The notes beneath the pieces were generated by a model. It made no database searches and was not told where the DNA came from. It saw only the letters and a list, made by a program, of their open reading frames with translations. The position numbers and the translations under genes were made by a program. A stretch of DNA of 53,579 bases from a virus, in the IMG/VR virus record IMGVR_UViG_3300032086_004496, positions 1 through 53,579 of that record; one strand, 5' to 3'. Positions 49,040 to 53,579 of this stretch are shown piece by piece (position 1 is the first letter of the stretch; each line of letters opens with the position of its first letter).

Positions 49040-49501
49040 CTATCTTGTGTACATGTCTGCGATGTCAGCAGCCCAGGCGTCAGGCTTTACCTTGATTGGA
49101 AAACCCATACCTTGGACCATGCCCATTATAACATTGAGCATACGATTGCTTAAGGCTGTCTCCTTTGAATTGACGTCAGCGTGGATGGTAGGGGGAGCGC
49201 CCGTAATTTCATGGACCATCTTGGCTGCCTCAAGGGAGACAATTGTTTCATGTAGAAGTCTTTCAGTTATATTATTAAAATTGTTTATCTTATTCCTCTG
49301 GTAAGCAACCAAAGCGCCACGTTGGTCCTCACGAAAACAAACCGTTGTTGTTATGATTGTATGATCTTTGTAGGATTTGCTGTCCGTCCCAACATGGAAA
49401 GTAAACTTACCAGAAAGGTGCCTCTTCTTTATCCTATCACGTATGTCGGAGATTGGAGAGCCTCCGAGAGATACCCAGTTACTCGTTGTCAAATGGTCCA
49501 A
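49040..49501 (-). CDS. RNase H-like YkuK (DUF458) family protein
   Basis: The 153-residue protein has FHVGTDSKSYKDHTIITT, RLLHETIVSLEAAKMVHE, TIHADVNSKETALSN and GMGFPIKVKPDAWAADIADM. This is the DUF458/YkuK outline, an RNase H-like fold with Asp residues at the active-site positions. Function is not established. Confidence 0.75.
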   Translation of the reverse strand: MDHLTTSNWVSLGGSPISDIRDRIKKRHLSGKFTFHVGTDSKSYKDHTIITTTVCFREDQRGALVAYQRNKINNFNNITERLLHETIVSLEAAKMVHEITGAPPTIHADVNSKETALSNRMLNVIMGMVQGMGFPIKVKPDAWAADIADMYTR

Positions 49502-49607
49502 CGTCTAAACCTTTCAGCCTCTCTTTGATCATAGATATTGTGATCAAGCCGAGGAAAGCTAATCCTGTTACAGCAGATAAAATAGTTTCTCTTGCGTCTC
49601 TAAACAT
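49479..49607 (-). CDS. Tiny membrane protein (42 aa)
   Basis: The ATG at 49607 overlaps the upstream stop as TGATG. One transmembrane helix is visible (ILSAVTGLAFLGLITISMI), with a charged tail KERLKGLDVGPFDNE. Confidence 0.5.
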   Translation of the reverse strand: MFRDARETILSAVTGLAFLGLITISMIKERLKGLDVGPFDNE

Positions 49608-49834
49608 CAATCGTACTTAATTCTGTGTCCACCACGATGATAGTGCATATGGATCGCTGACTCCAACAACTTTGCCATTTGCAAAGAGATCTGGTCAGCA
49701 GACATATCTTTTGCGCCGCAGATATCTTCAACCATCTGTATCGCTTTTTCGTCTACAGCAATTGTAAACCGCAATACCTGAGAGAGTTTTGAATACCCTA
49801 CATCTCCAACTTCAATCTTGGGATTCGTGATCAT
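49607..49834 (-). CDS. Unknown protein (75 aa)
   Basis: The ATG at 49834 (MITNPKIEVGDVGYSK) is chosen because GGAGGATAGCT precedes it. The protein is helical in the middle (QMVEDICGAKDMSADQISL) and basic at the end. Confidence 0.55.
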   Translation of the reverse strand: MITNPKIEVGDVGYSKLSQVLRFTIAVDEKAIQMVEDICGAKDMSADQISLQMAKLLESAIHMHYHRGGHRIKYD

Positions 49835-50024
49835 AGCTATCCTCCATAAGTCGTAAAACCTGCCTAGTCCTAGCAATCATATAAAACAAGGCAAACACAT
49901 ATCCAAAAGTAAATCCTGTAATAGAGTCTGAAACTAGATCGTACAAAACACAAGACACCAAGAATATAATTGAGAAGTAATAAAAACTCATATACATCAG
50001 TTGTTTTTTAGTGAAATCCCGCAT
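49812..50024 (-). CDS. Membrane protein with two helices
   Basis: The 70-residue protein has two hydrophobic segments (SFYYFSIIFLVSCVLYDLV and FTFGYVFALFYMIA). Orientation and role are unknown. Confidence 0.6.
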   Translation of the reverse strand: MRDFTKKQLMYMSFYYFSIIFLVSCVLYDLVSDSITGFTFGYVFALFYMIARTRQVLRLMEDSYDHESQD

Positions 50025-50335
50025 ACTTCCTCCAGATCTTTTATTGTTTCCTCTGTCACATCGTTGTATGTGCTCAACATCATGACCTCGTCCTCTGATA
50101 GTATAACATGGTCGCCATCATCACTTAAGTCGTTTGAAGATAAGTCCACTGAAATAAACTCAAGTTGATTGCTGATAGCCACCAACGCACGAGAGTAAAC
50201 CAAAGCATCCGATATTACAAACTCAGCGTCAGGATGCTCAACCAGAGAACACAAATACTCAAGCTCAGCCGAAAGTTTGTCAGCGGCGTGCAAAATAGTT
50301 TGAAGCCTCATCCCGTAAGTCTGCTTTTTAGTCAT
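49997..50335 (-). CDS. Unknown helical protein
   Basis: The 112-residue protein is helical and acidic (LHAADKLSAELEYLCSLVEH, DEVMMLSTYNDVTEE). It overlaps the membrane-protein gene by 28 bases and the SLT-like gene by 8. Confidence 0.55.
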   Translation of the reverse strand: MTKKQTYGMRLQTILHAADKLSAELEYLCSLVEHPDAEFVISDALVYSRALVAISNQLEFISVDLSSNDLSDDGDHVILSEDEVMMLSTYNDVTEETIKDLEEVCGISLKNN

Positions 50336-50816
50336 CAGAAACCCACCCAGGGAACTTATTCTTGAAGACCCTTCTCATGTGGTGAACTTTTGCAGCGTAC
50401 TCTAATATATTTTCTTTATTCTTTGATTTTTGCCAGTTTGGTCCACCATTGTAGCACGCAGGAAGATTCAGACCACGACAAGAGTTATATCTCCTCATCT
50501 CATTTAGGACAACAGCCGCAGCGACCACCGAATGTCTTGGGTTCGACATGTCCACTAAAAACTTCTGCTTGTTTTTATAGCCCCACTTCTTTCCCCAGAA
50601 ATTATAATTTATCTGGAATAGTCCGTAGTCACCCGTATGAGATATCCTGCCACTTTTCACTCTAGATTCAACCCAGGCAAGACTAACCATAAAGTAGGGA
50701 TCCTCCTTTAGAGTTATTGCTTGATCGATGATAATAGCAGCATTGGTTTCCTGCTCCGCATCAAAATACGAAGGAAAATTATAAGCCAAGAATGTAACTA
50801 ATACAAACTCGATCAT
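50328..50816 (-). CDS. Lytic transglycosylase-like (SLT) protein
   Basis: The 162-residue protein has an N-terminal signal-like segment (FVLVTFLAYNFPSYF), catalytic Glu in SLAWVESRVKSG, GDYGLFQINYNFWG, and NLPACYNGGPNW. This matches the SLT lysozyme-like fold. It is probably an exported peptidoglycan-cleaving enzyme for lysis or entry. Confidence 0.85.
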   Translation of the reverse strand: MIEFVLVTFLAYNFPSYFDAEQETNAAIIIDQAITLKEDPYFMVSLAWVESRVKSGRISHTGDYGLFQINYNFWGKKWGYKNKQKFLVDMSNPRHSVVAAAVVLNEMRRYNSCRGLNLPACYNGGPNWQKSKNKENILEYAAKVHHMRRVFKNKFPGWVSDD

Positions 50817-51418
50817 CAGTCGAAGTCAATGTCTACATCTACCCTAATGTTAAGCTTGGGCACTCGGAGGTGATTGACAAGTCCATGTTTCTTTGCTTCC
50901 TCGGCATCCATAAACCAGTCAGCATGTTTTCTATTGAAGACCTTTTTCTTGAAGTAGTCGTCTTTCTTCCCGCAGTTGCGAGCCATCATCGTGAAGATCT
51001 TTTCGTCGAGGCGCTCGGCTTCTGCCACGTCTGCTTTGAGTTCTTCAATCTTTCCGTAACCTCCACTGCTCACATCATGAATCATAACGGTAGCGTTTGG
51101 ATCTGCAAACCTCATACCCTGCTCCCCGAAGGTTAGAAGCACCGCTCCGCAGGACATTGCCTTGCCCTCTACGATAGTAGCAACAGGCAGTTCAGCGGCT
51201 TGGATCGCTGAGATCATCGACATAAGTGAATAAACTTGCCCGCCGTAAGAGTCGATAACGATGGGAATAACTTTTTGCCCGCTGTTGTGAGCCATAGCCA
51301 TGTCTTGATGAAACCTCTTTGCAGAGTCCTCTGTAAACTTATTGACTTTCACAATAATGGGCGGCTTTCGCAGTTCCACGTCTTTAATAAGTGGAGAGAT
51401 TTTTGATGTCCAAATCAT
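50816..51418 (-). CDS. ClpP-like serine protease
   Basis: The 200-residue protein has GQVYSLMSMISAIQA, the catalytic Ser in GKAMSCGAVLL, His in TVMIHDVSSGGYG and Asp in ADWFMDAEEAKKHGLV. It resembles ClpP or phage prohead proteases of that fold. It could process host regulators or capsid proteins. It overlaps the SLT gene by one base. Confidence 0.9.
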   Translation of the reverse strand: MIWTSKISPLIKDVELRKPPIIVKVNKFTEDSAKRFHQDMAMAHNSGQKVIPIVIDSYGGQVYSLMSMISAIQAAELPVATIVEGKAMSCGAVLLTFGEQGMRFADPNATVMIHDVSSGGYGKIEELKADVAEAERLDEKIFTMMARNCGKKDDYFKKKVFNRKHADWFMDAEEAKKHGLVNHLRVPKLNIRVDVDIDFD

Positions 51419-51422
51419 TTTT

Positions 51423-51680
51423 TTATCCTTTTAGTAATTGCTTTCCTGTACTCAGATACTCTTTCAAATCTGTGTACCCACCTATAAACTTCTCCTGTCC
51501 CTCTGTTATCTCAATAACAAGGGGAACAGTTTCCCATCTGTAAGTGTTTTTTATCTCTGAGAGAAGTTCTGGTTGTTTATCCAAAGCGTAACATTCAAAG
51601 TCCTTTTGCTCTTGTGCGAGCAACTGCACTGCCATGTGACAATAGGGGCAACTACTTTTTGTGTATAGCCTAAATTTCAT
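51423..51680 (-). CDS. Glutaredoxin
   Basis: The 85-residue protein has the redox-active CPYC motif (LYTKSSCPYCHMAVQLLAQE), cis-Pro region WETVPLVIEI and the GGYTDLKEYL end. It may supply reducing power to ribonucleotide reductase. Confidence 0.93.
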   Translation of the reverse strand: MKFRLYTKSSCPYCHMAVQLLAQEQKDFECYALDKQPELLSEIKNTYRWETVPLVIEITEGQEKFIGGYTDLKEYLSTGKQLLKG

Positions 51681-52398
51681 TTATAACCTCCAATTGAACA
51701 GGATGAACCTTTTCATAAGTAGTTTCCGCAAACCTAACTTGGTAAAACTCTTTAGCTACGTAATCTGATGGGGCAGTCCTGCTAATGATGACTCCTACTG
51801 GATGCTCTGTAGTGTCTTTTATTTTATAATCTCGATCTTTACCGATACCCAGATAAGGGTAAAAGTAACCTACCTTAGGAACAACCAAAGAGCCAACTTT
51901 GTAAGGGCTATCTTGTTGTACTTTTTCAACAAACGACTCATAAGATAGCTCGCTGTTCTTTGCCATCATCTTGAGAGCATTCTTATAAGAAAACACCGTC
52001 GAGAAAGAAGTAAAGGTCGAGTTTCTTCTAGACAAGTAGCTGCTATTTGTGACCCATGTTTTTGATGGAAGACACATCATCTTGTCCTCAGAAACTTGGA
52101 ACCTCTTTGACCCCTTGTCTACTGAAAAAGATATCTCTCTATAGCCCTGTGTGTTCTTACCTTCGTAAGCCAGATCCTTACACCAGATAAAGCGACCATC
52201 CCGAACAAGAGTTGCGTTCTTTCTATGGCTACCCTCTAGCACAGATTTAAGAAATATAAGCCTGCACTGATCTTTGTCGTTAGATACTGCATAGTTGTAT
52301 CTGCGATTTGCAAACTTCTCACGATAAGGATTGGGGTGGTGGTGACTCGACCCATCACAATAATATCTGATTAGGTCGCTCCAACTAGGGAGATTCAT
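51670..52398 (-). CDS. Unknown protein with SH3-like C-terminus
   Basis: The 242-residue protein has an unassigned N-terminal half with many His and Tyr near the start (DGSSHHHPNPYREKFANRRY). The C-terminal barrel reads YKVGSLVVPKVGYFYPYLG then HPVGVIISRT. It overlaps glutaredoxin by 11 bases. Confidence 0.58.
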   Translation of the reverse strand: MNLPSWSDLIRYYCDGSSHHHPNPYREKFANRRYNYAVSNDKDQCRLIFLKSVLEGSHRKNATLVRDGRFIWCKDLAYEGKNTQGYREISFSVDKGSKRFQVSEDKMMCLPSKTWVTNSSYLSRRNSTFTSFSTVFSYKNALKMMAKNSELSYESFVEKVQQDSPYKVGSLVVPKVGYFYPYLGIGKDRDYKIKDTTEHPVGVIISRTAPSDYVAKEFYQVRFAETTYEKVHPVQLEVINEI

Positions 52399-52706
52399 GA
52401 ATTGTTATCTCGCAAAATTCTACAAAACTTATCAAAGGATCCTTCGACAATCATTTCAGAAGTTCTGAAAGAGTTGCCATCAAGAACAAGCAAGCTAAAC
52501 TTTGTTCCTTCGGGAAATCTCCCCTCTAACTTTTTCGCATGAACTGATGACGAAAACTCATATGGCTGCACCGAAACCACATAATCAGTATTTATTAGAA
52601 CACTGCGAGTGTCGTAGACTTTCTCAAAGGCAACAAATTCAGAGCCGTCAGGTCGCTCCTCGGTTACTCTAATTTGTTTTTCATAGACTTCTGAAATCTT
52701 AAGCAC
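52395..52706 (-). CDS. Unknown protein (103 aa)
   Basis: The protein is beta-rich in the first half (VYEKQIRVTEERPDGSEFVA) and mixed later. It has no recognised motif. It overlaps both neighbours. Confidence 0.55.
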   Translation of the reverse strand: MLKISEVYEKQIRVTEERPDGSEFVAFEKVYDTRSVLINTDYVVSVQPYEFSSSVHAKKLEGRFPEGTKFSLLVLDGNSFRTSEMIVEGSFDKFCRILRDNNS

Positions 52707-52923
52707 GGGACATTACCTCCAATGTATCAATTGTTCGTACTAGCCAGTCACTTCCTTTGACGTGGACTTTATGATAGATATCTTCTTTGTTTATTAGGGG
52801 CTCGACCATCACCGCTAGAGTGGGCTCTTCAAGTTTAATCCACTTCTTGACAGTATGATTATCAATCAACATAACATCAGAAGGGAGATAAACTAAATCA
52901 CCCTTCTTCAGGTTCGGAATCAT
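52699..52923 (-). CDS. Small SH3-like barrel protein
   Basis: The ATG at 52923 (MIPNLKKGDLVYLPSD) is chosen over a longer frame overlapping the upstream gene. It has EEPTLAVMVEPL and a final KGSDWLVRTID, the same barrel type. Confidence 0.6.
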   Translation of the reverse strand: MIPNLKKGDLVYLPSDVMLIDNHTVKKWIKLEEPTLAVMVEPLINKEDIYHKVHVKGSDWLVRTIDTLEVMSRA

Positions 52924-53290
52924 TTTGTCCTTCCTTGTCTTGATCCGCAATCTCACTCACGAATCCGTCAAACTGCTTCATTGCATCGATAGTATTTCTT
53001 AGTTCCCCAAGATTGTGTACGGGCTGACCAGCAGGCTGCGGCAAAATTGTATCAAACCTAGCCCTTTCAAAGCCTGCCACCATTTGCTGATATTGTCTAA
53101 GCTGTGCAGCAGATGCCTCCACTAAGCGCAGAACTTCTGTGATACGACCCAGCAACTCTCCGTCCAGGATGGTGTAGTTAGACAGGATGTCAGCAGCAGC
53201 ACGAAGATTGTGCTCTTCTGCACAAGCTAGGATAGCCATGGTGCCCTCAACTTGATCCAGATCAGTTTCAAAGCTAATTGTTGCTCGCAT
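52898..53290 (-). CDS. Unknown helical protein (130 aa)
   Basis: The protein is helical (AILACAEEHNLRAAADILSN) and ends with an acidic low-complexity tail (DKEGQNDSEPEEG). RBS TAAGGAGG. Confidence 0.58.
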   Translation of the reverse strand: MRATISFETDLDQVEGTMAILACAEEHNLRAAADILSNYTILDGELLGRITEVLRLVEASAAQLRQYQQMVAGFERARFDTILPQPAGQPVHNLGELRNTIDAMKQFDGFVSEIADQDKEGQNDSEPEEG

Positions 53291-53312
53291 ATACGAAATC
53301 CTCCTTACTAGG

Positions 53313-53341
53313 ATTATGTCTCAGGATTGAGATATTGTTAA
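53313..53341 (-). promoter_or_regulatory. Weak sigma70-like promoter
   Basis: TTAACA at 53336-53341, a 17-base spacer and CATAAT at 53313-53318, upstream of the 130-residue gene. One mismatch in each box. Confidence 0.5.
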
Positions 53342-53342
53342 G

Positions 53343-53579
53343 TTATTTCTTTTTCTTGCCCGCAGATTTCAGGCATCGGTCTTCGAGTTTGACTTGCTCG
53401 CCGTTTACAAGGATGGTTGAGGAAGCGTAAAGCCCCTTAGCGTGGTTAGCGACCACCAGCCCGATCTGGTTGTGAAGGTGGCTGCGCTGGACCAAGTTGT
53501 AGTTGGCACGGACCTTACAGAGCGAGCCGACAGGGAAGGCAGGCGGCTCAGTCGCAGCAGCGATAGCCTTCTTGGCATA
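53343..53579 (-). CDS. Partial SH3-like protein at window edge
   Basis: The reading frame has no start in the window. The 78 visible residues read FPVGSLCKVRANYNLVQRSH and GLVVANHAKGLYASSTILV, then end in basic KSAGKKKK. This is the GS-barrel type, with a GC-richer composition. Confidence 0.6.
   Translation of the reverse strand, partial: YAKKAIAAATEPPAFPVGSLCKVRANYNLVQRSHLHNQIGLVVANHAKGLYASSTILVNGEQVKLEDRCLKSAGKKKK

Overview
The window looks like an internal stretch of a large lytic, probably jumbo, tailed-phage genome. Genes are packed tightly, mostly on the minus strand, and many overlap by 4 bases (ATGA). Typical phage genes are present: PhoH with a PIN domain, ThyX, a DUF3310 protein, DNA methylases, an SLT lysozyme-like protein, a ClpP-like protease, repetitive tail-fibre-like proteins and many small SH3-like proteins. 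A tmRNA and five tRNAs are also encoded. No rRNA, ribosomal-protein operon, insertion sequence or CRISPR array was seen. The only clear host hint is a plus-strand lipoprotein with MopE-type repeats (DGxDNDCDxxxDE), a signature common in Myxococcota and other former Deltaproteobacteria. A host of that kind is an inference.

Layout, left to right. 1-7.1 kb: a ThDP-dependent enzyme (cut by the window edge), six glycosyltransferases and a HAD-like protein in one overlapping operon. 7.1-9.9 kb: a RecB/Cas4-like nuclease, an HExxH metallopeptidase and PIN-PhoH. 10.0-10.3 kb: tmRNA with its own promoter and terminator. 10.4-19.4 kb: probable virion-associated genes, including an acidic core-like protein, a ligase-like/NMNAT-like fusion and fibre-like proteins. 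These are interrupted by a secreted protease and a three-gene plus-strand islet of exported proteins. 19.6-20.7 kb: five tRNAs, a TilS-like lysidine synthase and a structured RNA candidate. 20.8-24.6 kb: small genes, an HNH nuclease, a phosphomannomutase and a CCHC zinc-knuckle protein.

24.7-29.2 kb: a complete PrkA-SpoVR-YhbH module. Directly upstream, at 29.2-32.2 kb, lie six proteins that begin with a similar short amphipathic leader. Two of them carry ADP-ribosyltransferase-like domains, which suggests packaged and injected effectors. 32.2-34.4 kb: a PilX-like pilin, a secreted partner and small proteins. 34.4-37.1 kb: a vWA/DUF2201 protein and a MoxR ATPase. 37.3-38.3 kb: tiny membrane proteins and a lipoprotein, a possible lysis cassette. 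38.3-39.9 kb: a putative restriction endonuclease with a Dam-like methylase. 40-53.6 kb: metabolic and accessory early genes.

How the parts fit. Glycosyltransferases, phosphomannomutase and the ThDP enzyme point to sugar decoration of virion, DNA or host surface. tmRNA, tRNAs and TilS support or rescue translation. Two AAA+/vWA pairs (PrkA-YhbH and MoxR-DUF2201) may remodel host targets. From about 21 to 46 kb, most transcription units start at a near-identical extended -10 promoter (TTGACA, 16 bases, TAATAT, with TG upstream of the -10). This looks like a host-sigma70 early regulon. All functions are read from sequence motifs alone.
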